Positions 9,850 through 22,762 of a stretch of DNA of 64,000 bases are shown here, one piece after another. The stretch's first letter is position 1. Each line of letters opens with the position of its first letter. The position numbers and the translations under genes were made by a program. Under the pieces are notes generated by a model. That model had not been told where the DNA came from. It was given only the letters and a program-made list of their open reading frames with translations, and searched no databases. Source of the DNA: Oxytricha trifallax (lineage: Eukaryota; Ciliophora; Spirotrichea; Sporadotrichida; Oxytrichidae); contig ARYC01019284.1 in NCBI GenBank assembly GCA_000711775.1, positions 1 to 64,000 on the forward strand. The letters are read 5' to 3'.

Positions 9850-12791
9850 GCCGTCTATATTAATTAAAAAAATTGATATATTCTTTATGGATTCTATAGA
9901 TCACCAATCATATTTGTTTTCAATTTTTAAAATGATATATACGAGCTTTTTATATATAAAATAGATACTTAGAACATTTTCTAAACCTATTTTCTTTTAA
10001 TTCTGAATTAAAATGGAATAAAAATTGCCTCACCTAAATAATTAAAAGTTTCTGGATAAGATTATTATTTTAAAGGCAATCCTGCTCCATTACAACAAAA
10101 CAACTGATATATTATACTTCTGGAATTCATAAATCTAGATGAAATATAATCTTACTTTATAAAAATTTAACTAGCTCCAATAAAAGCTATTAAGATATAT
10201 AATATGCACGAGAATAGCTTGATTAATATTTATTATATTACTTACTTTGATATTTTCGTCATCCATATTATCTTACCGCTTTATTTTATTGTTTGAAGTT
10301 ATAGTAAATTGCTTTTTCATCTTTCATAACACCCTTATCATCAGTCTAAAAGGGCTCTGGTAAATTTGTTCAGATATATCATTTAAACTACATTATCATT
10401 ATCTCAAAAATTAATAGATAACAATATGTAGTTCTTAATAAATTCAAATAATTTAACGAATTATAGGAATAAGCAAGCAAATGTCAGAAGATTGAATGTA
10501 TAAAACATATATATATATTGGTATTCTATGGACAGAAATATTTTGAAGCTACTTTTTTCAATATCTACCCTTTAATATTTTACAAAATTTAAATTTAATG
10601 GTAATTTTTATCCGATATTTTTAAATGAAAGGTACATTACTTGTTTGTCAATTAGCCTTTTATATAATGGCAGCTAACTTTTTCACAATCAAAAGATTCG
10701 AAATTTAAAATTTATACATTTATACGATATTTAAACAATTACTGAGTTAATATCAACAATAAGGGTAATTTTAGTTAATTTAAAAATAATTGACGACATA
10801 GTCAAAATAAATTAAAATTTTGTTCAATTAATTTTTATTTTATTATTTTATTTGTTTAGCAACATTATTAAAGAATGTGTATTAATAATTTTTAATAAAT
10901 TCATACTTTTAAAGAATGATATTCGGGCTAGTTTGAAATTTAAGTTTTTTCATAGAAAATTAAAATTTTTTTATTAAGTCCAAAGCATCTTTATGTTTTA
11001 GAATTATTTACTTTAATTAAATCAAAATTTATATAAATATAATAAATTTAAAGTAAACATTTTTATTTCTTAATTTTAGGTTATTTGATAATTTCTTGGC
11101 AATCAAAGAAATTATATAAATTAATTTGATATTTCTCTATCTAAAAATAAGTTATTGCTTCTATTTAAGCTACATTAAACTCAGACAAATTATTCTTCTA
11201 GCTTAAATATCGTAAGCAACTCTATTGATTGCTTTTTCTTCTTGACTTCTTTTTTAAAAAAGCTTTAAATATTGACGCTAAACGTTGATTAATTTCAGTA
11301 TAATATTGATCATGTTATTTCATTTTACTTACTATCACTGCTATCATTACATTTACAAAAAAGAAACTATCAGAGCAAATGAATTCTTATATCACGATTA
11401 CTTGCTTTAAAACTGAGTAGAATATTTGCTTGCATAAGAAGTAGCGGGGATAGACTCAGGATGCAAAGAATCTATATAAAATTTATAAAAAAATCTTAAT
11501 GGAATTTTAGGGTGAATAATTTTGATTCTTGATTCAAAATTGTGATTTAATATTCAATAAATAAATATAAAGAACATATTTCTGTTAAGTAAAACAAGTT
11601 TATATTCATTGATAAATTATAAAATACACTTCAGAATATTCCAATTCCACAAACAAAAGTGCAGCAATTTATATATAAAATAATCAATTGCTGATGTATA
11701 TCAAGTAAATGCATAAAGTTTTTATTAATTAAACTATTAAGAAGCACTTAGTATCGATCATAAACATTTTGCAATTAATTATATTTAGAATTTTCAAGAT
11801 TATATTTATAATGGTTTTTAATAATCTCTCAACTCATAGCTTCATTCTGATTACATGAATCCTTTTACTTTTAAAAATGAAAGGTAAGTAATTTTATTAA
11901 AAATTTTAAACATAAAAACACAAATTTTACATTTATCATGCACTCATGATGTTACTTGTAAAATAATCATATTATGTTTAGATTTAAAAATACTCATAGT
12001 ATTCGCATTAAAAATTTTCCTCAAAACTTCATATTATTAATGTTTAAATAGATATAAATGAAATTTTATAAAATAATCTAAACTCATGCAAAGATCAAAT
12101 GATTTTGAAAAATCAAAATAAATTAAAATCAAAATAAATATAATCTTTATTGAGCATTTTAATCCTATTATTTCATACAATTATTATCATTCTCTTAAAT
12201 ACTTTAACATATGTCACATATTAATAAATATAATTTACAAGTGTTGTTGTTGAAATTTTTTTAATTTTAGTATTTTAAAAATTACATTTATTTCTTTTTC
12301 CTTAATAGTACAATAATTGCAATTATCTTAGGCGCTATCATAAAATATAGCATAATTATTGGATCATATAAAACTAAGGTGCTCATTAGATATCATGAAA
12401 CGTTGATGCTAGTAATTGTGCTACAGTATTTAACGAATTGATCTTTGATTTTACACTCTTTTGTTACACAGTTGTTTCCAATTAATTTTATAATAAATAG
12501 GAATTTAAAATAACTTCTTTATCACGATTGTATTAAATATTTTTATTTTTTTTTCCACTGTTAGCAAGATAAAGTAATATATAAATTCCATTTTTGACAT
12601 TTAGAAATAAAATCTATCTTGGACTAATACAATTAAAAAATTATAAACGCATTAAATTCTGGTAAAATTTCGAATATCATACAAAAATACGATAATATAA
12701 AATCATCAAAATAAAAAAGCTAACATTAAATTTAGAATAACAATCATCATTTTAAATAGTAATAAAAATAAAATTAAATAAAAAACACAGA
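9850..12791. other. Long AT-rich stretch, no supported gene
   Basis: Nearly 3 kb with very low G+C. A short frame from ATG 10012 (MEQKLPHLNNQKFLDK) is open for about 75 codons but has no other support. No inverted-repeat element, RNA gene or tandem array was recognised. Probably germline-limited spacer. Confidence 0.45.
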
Positions 12792-14333
12792 ATGGATATA
12801 CTGAGCAAAATACAAAGATATATTATACTAGGTGACTTCGAAAATAGTCTAATACATCACCTAGCATAGTATACAATAGACATTATCAAAGATAATAAAA
12901 ATTAGTGGGGACTGCACATTCTCGAAATAATCACCTTCAAAGACAGAAAACTAATAAGAAATTGTTCAACACACTAAACTAATCCCAAATATAACTAACT
13001 AAGCTCTAATACCAACCAAAAAATAATTGATGATTAGGTTCAACTCTGGACTCAAAAACTATTTTAAATGTTAAGGTTGGCGGCTATAAACAACAGGTTA
13101 TCAAACCATAAACCACACAACACACTAACAATGCCCAGATTGATTAATCTGAAAAACCAGCCTCCCCACAAAAACTTTTCAAAAACATGGTGAGAGATAG
13201 TTAACATCAAAATGAGATCGATGACTTCGAGAAGAAATTTCGTGAATACGAGCAAAGCCTTACAGACGCTAACAGAAACTAGAAATTAATAACAAAAAAG
13301 TTCTATACTTGGAAAACGAGGATAACTGGGACTCAGAGGAAGAAAAATAAGAATTTGAAGTCTACAACTAAGAAGCTTCTTTTGAAGAAAACTCTAGTCA
13401 GCACACCTACGACATAGACAGTGGCTCTGAGTACTCAGAAGGACTCAGGAATCACGCCAAAAGATTTTTTGAAGATGAAAGCGTAAAATACGTCATCGGT
13501 AAAAAATAATACTAAATATGAAATTAATAATTTAAGACTGAGCCTTAAAATTTAGTATTAAATAAGGAAATTAAAACATAGTATTATAATCATTAGACTT
13601 TTAATCAATAAGATATCCAAACTATTACTAAAGCTCAACTGATAGACAGATTTGACACAATAAAATCATGCATTTCTATCTGGCTCAACGCTATCACCAC
13701 AAAACTTTATAAACAAATTAAGGAATTCTCAGATTCCCTTAATGCCTTGTTCAAAAAAAAATTGACAAGAAAGACCTCATGGAATAGTTAAAATGGATGA
13801 TGGTAAACAAGGAGCTTTGGTAAAAATTTATAGTGGAGCTATGGACGACACTCCACAAGAAACAATAAAATTCCTTAGACTCCTAATAGTGATAATATTT
13901 TTAAATAATTGATAATGAACTAAGCTGCATCTCTATCTCAGCAGATAACCACTATCCAATAAACAAAGTATAAATCTTTGTCAAATGTCTGCAAAAGCAC
14001 ACCTACTTTATGAAAAGTGACTCTGTTTAACTCATCACTACCAGATGCAAGCAACTGATTGCCACCAAACAACTAAAATTTTCTATCAATGTCAAACATT
14101 TTGACACGAAGTTAAAGTTAAAAGACCAAGGTGAAACGGTCTAAATTCTTCATACCAAACCCAAAGGAAGGAAGAGAGGATAATAGAGAAGAAACAAATA
14201 GAAAGGAAAAGGAAAGAAAAGAAATAAGAAAAGATAAAGACTCAGTATAAAGGAGAGAATCTCCAACTAACTAAAAGGGCTTGTCCCTTAATCAAGCTTA
14301 TTATATCGGGAGTCCCTAGAGGCCTCAATGTGA
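12792..14333 (+). pseudogene. Large unknown gene with several frame breaks
   Basis: ATG 12792 begins MDILSKIQRYIILGDFENSL and runs to about 13190. The reading then moves through MVRDSQHQNEIDDFEKKF (coiled coil), an acidic stretch ENEDNWDSEEEKQEFE, a possible GT-AG intron near 13499-13537, DIQTITKAQLIDRFDTIK, KKIDKKDLMEQLKWMM and finally a Lys/Arg-rich tail ending at TGA 14331-14333. At least four changes of frame are needed. They could be small unremoved germline insertions, introns or decay. A 7-base direct repeat TGATAAT 20 bases apart (13890 and 13910) sits at one break. No domain recognised. Confidence 0.5.
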
Positions 14334-14706
14334 TCAAATTATTATTATTATCATTTAAAAAAGAAATCTGTTTCTACATGTATACAATTCGAATTAAATT
14401 TGTCATATAAGCTGAAAATGTTAAAGCATCAAAATTAATAAGTTTACTAAACTTAAAATAGTTTTATTATAATTTATTTCATAATTTAAAAAAAATTAAG
14501 TATTATTTATTGATGAAAAAGTTAACTTAGAAAACAAATTTGAAAACATTGTTTTTTAAAATGAATAAAATTTGTATTTTATAAAAGAATTTTTATTATA
14601 TGATACAAATATTTAATCAATATAAATCACTATATTAAAACCCCAAGAGTAAAATTTGATCGAATTTTAAGAATGAACAATTAATCAACAAAGAATATAT
14701 TACTTG

Positions 14707-15666
14707 TGTTTATAAATTTAAGTCTAGAGCAATGTGGTTGTCGATTTGGTAATTATTGAGAGAGTCGAGCAAAGTTCTAGTCTCTTGGTTATACTGATGA
14801 AAAATTTGGCTCTGCTTAGGCTGCTCTTTCTCTTCGTCACTCATGCTGTCATCTTCCTTCTGTCCCTTGCATTCCTCCTCCTGCTGGTGACCCGCCAACT
14901 CATGAGAGTTTCTATTCACACCAACCTTCTTAGAATCTAGCAAACTGCTGTCATAATCATCCATATCCCTTGAATTAGATGTATCGTCCCTGTCTCGATC
15001 TGAGCGTGCTCCCGTGTAGATGTTCCAGTAGGGGTGGTCATGGAGCCCTGGCTTCTTCTCACTGGCAAAAGACTCAACTCTGGCTCGATCACATGCATAC
15101 ATCAGCTTCGAGTGCTCCACCCACACTGCCTTTCCTTGCGGATCGTTTTCATACATGACCTGGGCGTGAATGGCGTTCCTGATGACCTTGACTTAGAAGA
15201 TTTCTCTCACTCTGTAGGCCTCTCCCTTTGCCAAGTGGTGCTTGCTGCTGGATCTGTTGTTGTGGACCCTTGCTTTGATCTGAGCTTGACTCCATTTCTA
15301 ATATCAAAGTTTTATATTTAAAATTAATTATAATTTTAATAGGGCGTATTAGATTTTAAATATTGGGAATTAAACTTTAATTGGCCTATTAAATATTTTA
15401 GTATTAAAAGTTTGCCTAACTTACCAAATCAGTGTTGCAGATGAATTCTAGGGTAAAAACGCAAATGGGGACCAGCAAAGATAGTCATTCGAGAGCCCTT
15501 GAAAAGACGCATCGTCCTCTAATCTACGACACAGACAATTGTTTCCCAGGCTGAGATAAACTTCGAATACGAATGGTGGGGTTTTGGCCCTTTTAGTAGA
15601 GTAGGGGTGATTCGTGATTTCGCAGATTGGGTGGCCAAAACCATTATCGATTACAGTATCAGACAT
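14707..15666 (-). CDS. Unknown transposon gene, two exons
   Basis: Begins at ATG 15666, which overlaps the stop of the upstream transposase frame (ATGTCTGA). Exon 1 reads MSDTVIDNGFGHPICEI, then PPFVFEVYLSLGNN and YLCWSPFAFLPQ. A GTAAG at 15424 and TATTAG at about 15298 suggest a 127-nt intron, but joining there does not keep phase cleanly, so the junction is unresolved. Exon 2 reads EIFQVKVIRNAIHAQVMYEN, WVEHSKLMYACDRARV and then a hydrophilic, acid-rich tail (EEKEQPKQSQIF). No family recognised; tight coupling to the transposase suggests a mobility-related partner. Confidence 0.5.
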
Positions 15667-16034
15667 CCTGCAGGCTCAGATGCTTCAGGGCATCGACCAA
15701 AGAGCATGCGAACGCGCCGGTGAGCCACCGCATGTCCAATTGTGAGAGCTGCACAGCCAGGGCCTGCGCATTACGCCGCTGCTGCTTCCTATAGCTTATT
15801 AAGGGAGGTATCTTACTTCGTAGATAAAGGCAAGAGCATGGGATTGAGGTCGCGGCACTTGATGAACCTGAATGCTTTTTCCACTGGAGCCATGTCGTAC
15901 TAGTTGGGGCCCAGGAAGAGTATGGGTACGTTTAGGTTCTACAGAACGCTATTGGTGTATCTGCTACTGTGGTAGGATTCATTGTCCATTAACAAGAGGG
16001 AGGTAGATCCAGTTTGTAGTAGATTGGGTGCCAG
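15664..16034 (-). pseudogene. IS630/Tc1-type transposase, C-terminal domain relic
   Basis: Minus-strand frame reading LLLMDNESYHSS followed by VPILFLGPNQYDMAPVEKAF. This is the second half of a DDE/D catalytic domain: DN with a following His, then the GP.QYDMAPVEK form of the proline-rich motif holding the third acidic residue. An in-frame TGA at 16037-16035 lies just upstream. A frame change after LNP leads to a basic tail ending at TGA that overlaps the next gene. The first catalytic Asp region is absent; upstream sequence in the same frame belongs to the Gln-rich protein. Confidence 0.6.
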
Positions 16035-17250
16035 TCACAAGATAAAGATGGCCCTCTTCGTTTTCGTTTATTCAGTGGTTTCGATTTCGTCTGCATGAGG
16101 AGAGATATCTCCTGGCGTATTCCTCTGGTTCTAAAAGCTTTTCTCTAAATCATTAGGCTGGAAAGAATGGTCTGTAAGATGCAAAGTTGGTAACCCTGCT
16201 ATCATAGTCCTAACTATAACATCCTTGATATTCTCCCAGAGAGTCATATAATCTCATTTATTGCTTCTTTTACTGAATTGAATGGAGTGTAGAAGTAGCT
16301 TGAGATGAGAGCTGGAATTGACACCTTACCACTTTAAGTGTGGCTAACAAGTCTTGAGGCAATTGTTTAAATCAAGTCGCTGTAGTCTTCACCGGAGAAT
16401 TTCAAAGCAAGAATGGAAAGTGACAAAAAGACTGGGTCACTTGTCAATGGAGTAGCAGTTTTAGAGAGATAACCATTCTCTTAGACAGTAGTAAGTTTAT
16501 CTAAGATAGCTGAGAGATCGTCATTGACTGATACGTCATTCTTGTAAAATCCAACAAGGTTGGTGTAAATGTAGAGATCAGTTATATTTCGTGGAACTTC
16601 TGAGAGAACATCAAAATCACTTGATGTTTAAGCGAAGCTTCCATCAACTAATCTTCCCATTAACTACACCAAGTTCTTTTAGAAAGCACCGTTCTTATCT
16701 GAAGTGCTGTATTCAATGTAATCAGTAGCCTGATTAAGGGTCTTTAGTACAAGTTAGGTCAAAGTCATTGAACCTTGGGATCATGGAGTAAGTCTCAGAT
16801 ATAAAATCATATTCAATCCCAGAATCCAGAGGTGCACTATCAAGCATGTCGAACTAATTGTCGCTAAAGCTGCTTAATGTGTTATTGTGTTGCTCATTCT
16901 AAATTATACTGGTATTGTCACCTATCGCGAAACTTCCCTAACTTGATGTTTCTTGTTACTGTTATTGTTACGCACTTGACGATGAAGGAATCTGTGAACT
17001 TACACTATACAGTTATTAGTGTTATAACTATTGCTAGAACTTTTGCGCTGAAAACGCATTACTTAGCTACTATTATTACTATTGCTGTAGCTGCGAGAAA
17101 TTGCTAGTATTTTGATCATTACTTAGACTATTTTAGTTCTTTGATTGTTGTTGCACTTATTGCTGTTGTTAATTCTGATTATTGTTATTTTGAGGTTTAG
17201 GTCTGTAAATGTATGTTGGCTACCCACCGCTGTTGTTTTTTGCGAATTGT
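16035..17250 (-). pseudogene. Gln-rich protein of unknown function
   Basis: Minus-strand frame rich in glutamine encoded by CAA, CAG, TAA and TAG (for example NFSQLQQQQQQQLSN and a later QQQQQQ run), then an ordered part: DYIEYSTSDKNGAFQKN, YIYTNLVGFYKNDVSV, DPVFLSLSILALKFSGED. A one-base shift near 16240 leads into LWENIKDVIVRTMIAGL, and the frame then runs directly into the DDE relic across a TGA. The clean poly-Gln tracts confirm the TAA/TAG reassignment. Could be transposon cargo or a captured host sequence. Confidence 0.5.
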
Positions 17251-17585
17251 TATTTCATTGATTAAATAAAGTTGCTACTCTGGTTCTAATAAATATTCTA
17301 GGAATTACCGCTAATGCCATTATTGTGAAATTTCTAATTGAGCTGTCACTGTTATTATTATTTCATATTGTTCCCACCACTTGTCATCTCATTATTACTA
17401 GCTTAGAATTAGTGGCTTTTATTGGAATTGATGGACTAATAAGTGTTGTAATATTATAACTAGGGGCGGTCTCCAGTTCTTTAATCACCTATCATTTTTT
17501 GTTATTTTATTATTTTATTAATTAACTTTCTTGATTTGCTTTTATATTTTACAAAAATTGCACTAAATTTTACTCTTGGGGTTTT

Positions 17586-18269
17586 ATCAAATAAAAAAAT
17601 ACATTTGATTATTATAATTAATATTCAAAATGACTGAAAGTAAAAATAGAATCATAATAAACAGTAAAAAATGTTACAAATGAAAATCATGAATTTGTAA
17701 CATGAATAATATTGATTTATAAATTTGTGAATTGTTACCAAAATTAACCGATTGACTGATATTTTTATTTTTTTAATTTTAATGATTTTATATAATTTAA
17801 AGTAAAAGATATTACTCGAATTATTCTAATGCTTCCATAAAATTTACTCATTTTATTAATATATAAATATGTTTATTTTATCATGCTATTAAATTTTATT
17901 ATGTTAATGTTTTCAAATGAAATATCTTTAATTTCAAATTAAATGTATTGTCTGGCTTTAAAGATAAACTTTTAACTATAAAATAGAGCTATTAAGTTTT
18001 GTTATCAATTCTGAAAATTAAATTATATCTTCTACAAAGTTACGATCTTCAAATTATTTTATATTGATATATACAGATGTTAAGAAATTTAATTTCATGA
18101 TTAAACTAAAAAGAAATTAATATATTATAAGCATTAAAAATTAATGATGGGAAATAAGATTTCAAGGTATTTTAATTTCAAGCTTGCCATTAGTTTCATA
18201 TCTCTAATTTATAGATTACTCAAATAATTTTTTTATTTAATCAGTCAAAATAGAAAATAAATAGTAATT
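17586..18269. other. AT-rich spacer, no gene seen
   Basis: Very AT-rich sequence after the transposon end; no coding frame or repeat unit recognised. Confidence 0.5.
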
Positions 18270-18930
18270 TTAAAAATTCTTAAAATACAAGTTAATTATA
18301 AATAAATCATTTTTTTAAAAATTATTATAATTTTTTTTAATAAATTTACTTGATTTTTATATAATTATATTAATAATAGGCGCAAGTAGTAAATATTATA
18401 TTTTTACTACTTGCGCCCATTTTTATTATATTAATTATTTATAATATTGATTTATATTAAATATACTAAATTATTTTTTAATTTATCAAATTACATTTCT
18501 AATCAAATTAAATGTAATTTATTCACTGTTTTAAATGTTTATTAACTAATTTATTTTATATATTAAAATTAAATAATTTTAAAGATTTGATTCTATTATT
18601 AGCAAATTATTTAAAAATTATTCATGATTTTATATCGGAATAAATGAAACTTAGCATTGAATAAAATTAAACTTCATTTCTATTATTTGAAATTTATAAA
18701 CATACTTAAAGATAAAAATTTGAAATCTAAATATATATAATGGGCTCAAGTAGCAAAAATAAATAAGTATCAATAATTTAATTCACAATTATATATAATA
18801 TTATCATTAATCAAGCTAATTCCTAATAAATATTTTTAAAAAAGTTTAAATTAAGTATATTATAGATTTCTTTATATTTAAGCATTATTATATTCACGAT
18901 TTTATCACAATTTTGACTGAATATATAATT
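18270..18930. repeat. Dispersed repeat V, copy 2
   Basis: Uninterrupted relative of the repeat split across 5181-5580 and 7480-7625. It contains a perfect short palindrome around 18378-18420 (GGCGCAAGTAGTAAATAT with its complement) and, near 18740, ATGGGCTCAAGTAGCAAAAA, a second copy of the same end motif. Non-coding. Confidence 0.6.
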
Positions 18931-19359
18931 ATGGAGAAAAAAATTATTTTAAACTTCTATATGACATAAAAAATATAAGACAATCATTTATTATTATGAT
19001 TTTAAATAAAAGGTAAAATTAAATACTTTAATATTTTTATTAGAATCTATTTTTGGCAACTTCAAAAATCTTTGAAAGATTGTTATAGTTATTAAAACCC
19101 ATAAATCCAATGCAATATTCAAAAAATAAAATGCAAATTAATCAACAAAATATAAATTAAAAATATTATTTCCTCAGTTACTATTTTTATTCGATTATTC
19201 AACTATAATTATAAATACTATTACAAAATATAACAAATTTTAAATAAATCATTGAATATCAATTAAACATATCAATCTTTTTTTAACTCCTTTAACATAC
19301 ATATTCATAAAATCTATTTGTAAGTAAAAGAATTAAATTTGCTTATATATTCATTATCT

Positions 19360-20025
19360 TAAATTATCATAGGCTTTTAGGTTACGACCTACTGGTAAGT
19401 TGGGAGTGATATCCCGGAGTTCGAAACCGTGATGGCACTCGGCTTTTACGAGATAAGTCCCGGATCTGAGAACCTCCTCAGAATACGTCAGGCAAGGATT
19501 AGGGAAACCACGCCAACAAAAACGTCGACCGTCGATCATCCAAAGTCGTATTAAAACTGAATGATACACTTATCCTTACAACCTGGGGTTGAGTGCAACA
19601 AGGATAAGGTAGGAGTCAAGAGACAAACCGCTCGGTTCTCAAATTGGACTCTATTTGCTTAGGAAAAGCGGGAGAAAAATCCTGCATAAGACAACCTTAG
19701 CAGAGTATCACACAGGGTTTTCCCCCCTCAGCAAGCCATACAATAAGTCTTTGCTGGGAAGGGGTTTTTCCCTGAACTTAATAGCACTCGTACAAAAAAG
19801 CAGCTGAAGAAAAGTAACCAGGTAGACATACGAAGTAGCGAAATACCGCATAAGTCCTCACAAGTAGGCAAGTGGTGAACGTGCACGGTGTGAAACTAGT
19901 CGAGTACATATAGGGGTAACTCCCCTCGGAAAGAGGAAACTGGATCACCAAAAAGTCAAAGTATGAATATCTGATTATATAAACTGGCTGGCTTAAGCCC
20001 GAGTATTAAATTCCGTACAGCATTA
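19360..20025. ncRNA. GC-rich SINE-like or structured RNA element
   Basis: A block of about 660 bases near half G+C inside sequence of about one quarter G+C, with no good protein frame. Near its left end TACTGGTAAGTTGGG and, about 20 bases on, GGAGTTCGAAACC resemble the A and B boxes of a tRNA-type internal promoter, as in tRNA-derived SINEs. A strong hairpin is formed by CTCAGCAA and TTGCTGGG flanking 19720-19770, and CCCCTC/GAGGGG-type pairings occur near 19915. Nature unproven; it could also be a structured RNA of another kind. Confidence 0.3.
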
Positions 20026-22440
20026 AATAATAATAATATAGGCTTTTAAAACAAAATTTCATATTTTCATTTAACAATAAATTAATGTGCTTGTCAAATA
20101 AACTTTCTCACTTTTCACACATGTTTATATTTTAAAATCTAAATAAAAAAGAATATCAAGAAGATCCGAGGTATCATGCTTGCTTTTTAATTTTAGTCTT
20201 AACTTATAAACATTCAAATGATTTGCTGAAAGTCGTAATTGGACAAATAATTGAGAATCCGTGATTTTTAAGAAAATATATAACAATAACTTATAAGTTT
20301 CACTTTTCTTTTCTAATTTTAAAATTTAGCAAAACAATAATTTTTTAATTAAAATTTCGAATTAATTTAATATAACATAAATTTATAACTAATAATTTAT
20401 TAACTTATTAATAGAATATATACTTTTTTTCAATTAATTTTATTGTTAGTTTTTTTTAAGTTTAAGTTTGATTTTAAATGAAATAATTAAAAGCTTGTAT
20501 GTAGAAATTTATAATTATATGAATATTGATAAAAATGACGAAAATTAAAAAATATATTGATTATAAAATTAAAAATTGAAACAAGAATCATTTTTAAACT
20601 TTTAATCCTTATAAATTATGAAACTTTTTAGATAAATCATTTTTTATATTTGAATTCAATTGAACCACATATATTAAATCATTAAGCTAATTTAATATAA
20701 CATCATTTAGATTAAGTGAAGCAAATAAGAAATAAAAAATTAATTCATTTTATGAATCAATGCAGTTTCAATTAAGATTTATAAAATATAATTTCTAAAT
20801 AAATATGGGAGAATATTTTTTATTTTAAGTAATTGGATTACAAATATTTTTGTTAAAAATTGTTAAATCTAAAAATAACTTAACTTAAATTTTTCTTAAG
20901 GTCGCTATTTATAAAATTATTGACGCCTTCTTATTATAGTGTTTGTAAAAAATATAGACACTTTTTGTATTTATATAATACTGTTAGAGCCATCATATTT
21001 CAGAATTTTTATATAATTAGTGGAAAAAAAAGATACTTTTAACGAAAATCTAAATATGAGGAACAATTACCCTCTATGATCTAAATGAATTTATTTAAAG
21101 ATTATCTTACTCGAGATGAAAAGATTTAATTGAGTTTAATTTAGGAATACATTTAAATTGGGAAATTAATATCAAATTAATGTTATTAATAATTAATGGA
21201 TTTTACGAGTATGATTATAATTAAACTAAATTAAATTATTTCAAATTCTTCAATTTACGTTTAATTTAATATACAAAACTTTCTTATATGAACCTTAAAA
21301 AAAATGGAAATTAATTAGAAAAGGCACATCAAGTCTATTAATTATCTTTCATTAAAATTTTCAATTAAAAAATACTTAGCGGATGAAATAAAAAGACGAT
21401 ATAATTGTAGATAAATGACATTAATGGTTAAAAAAGGCCTTTATTTTCACTTATTATTATATATCCTTTATTTGCTTCACCTTTTCTTGAAGTATTAGTA
21501 AAAGGATTTGCTAATTTTTTATATTTTAATCAAACAAAAGAAATTACATGACAATTAATTATCTTAATCTTGAAATAAATTTAACAAATCACAATTAATT
21601 AAAAATTATAAGAATTATTTTTAAAATATGATTTAATTGTATAATAAATAATTGAGAATATAAAAGAAGAAAAAGTGATAATTCCAAAATCTCTTGATTT
21701 AGAGAAAAATCGTCAAAATAGTTACTGCAACTGTGGTTTTTGCGACCATGTATCCATTTTATTTTAATGCTAAATTAAATTATAAATTAATGGCTTATTA
21801 TTAACTTCATAATCATCATCAAACTAACTTATTATGCAATCTTTACTATGATTAATTAGGTTCAAGTCAAATTATTTGAAAGCAAATGATATAATAATAA
21901 ATATATATACTGATTTTGAAACAGTAACTATGATTAATTGCCATTTAAATTGTAAATTAAATTGCTATACTATTGTAACCATTACAACTGAGAACATGTT
22001 ACAATAACATAAACAATATATCATGTAGATACCATTAGGCAGAATGAGGACATGATGTTGAGTAATAAAGATTATAACCACATTGAAAACGTTATTAATA
22101 TTATAAGTTTCTTGAATTGATTGCTAATTTATAGAAATATATATAGTAGAACAGATACCACAAGCATATCCAACCTCAAAAATTATGTGGCAATATAGTA
22201 ACTGCTTTTATATTATTTAAGATAATCACTATTACAACTCTGAACACATAAATATACCGAAAGTTTATAAGTTTTAGAAATTTAACTATAAAGAAATTTA
22301 CATTAATAAATTATAAAATCTAATAATCATAATGATTAATTGTACTGTTGATATTTTATAAAGTGACATCAGTTACAGCTACTATCAATATTATGATAAT
22401 TTTAATATCAATAAAATGTATATTTATAGGAAAAAATATA
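20026..22440. other. Long AT-rich stretch, no supported gene
   Basis: About 2.4 kb of very AT-rich DNA. No coherent protein, tandem repeat or inverted-repeat element recognised. Confidence 0.5.
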
Positions 22441-22454
22441 GAATTTCAAATTGA

Positions 22455-22680
22455 TTATTCACAAGGAACCAAGTCAGTTTAAGATTTTGTCCTCCTCCTC
22501 CTAACATTCAAAATGAATCCTTTATGGTTCGTTATTGTAATATAAATGGACTTTTCCAAAGAATTATCATCAAATCCATTTGGACTTGACGCCTCCTGAG
22601 TTAGCTGCTGCCTGACAAAAAGGGCAAGACTAGGGGCAGCAGCTGCCTCCAAAAACTTTAAATGACCTGGTTCTTTATGA
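22455..22680 (-). CDS. Exon-like coding patch, unknown
   Basis: After a possible 3' splice site (AAATATAG) near 22681 the minus strand reads HKEPGHLKFLEAAAAPSLAL, VRQQLTQEASSPNGFDDNS and ITNHKGFILNVRRRRTKS to a TGA near 22453. Composition and codon variety differ sharply from the AT-rich surroundings. A hairpin CTGCTGCC/GGCAGCAG at 22599-22640 falls inside it. The upstream part of the gene is not obvious. Function unknown. Confidence 0.45.
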
Positions 22681-22762
22681 CTATATTTTTTATAATATTA
22701 ACAATTTTTTTATACAAATGAATTAAAGATAAATGTAAAGCTTATTTCATTGAGTAAAAATA

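Larger units (their letters stand above)
14637..17585. mobile_element. Transposon with AAAACCCCAAGAG terminal repeats
   Basis: Bounded by 21-base inverted repeats beginning AAAACCCCAAGAGTAAAA (14637-14657 and, inverted, 17565-17585). The same terminal motif occurs once in the palindromic IS630 element at 34.4 kb. The 2.95 kb interior is GC-richer than the flanks and carries minus-strand frames: a Gln-rich protein, a DDE transposase C-terminal domain and a further gene. The telomere-like start of the ends is as in hypotrich TBE elements, though the rest differs. No target duplication is evident. Confidence 0.65.

Noticed and set aside
14734-15321. Plus-strand open frames over the 14.7-15.3 kb gene
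   Set aside because: They are antisense shadows of the minus-strand transposon gene, whose sequence continues across an intron and abuts the transposase.
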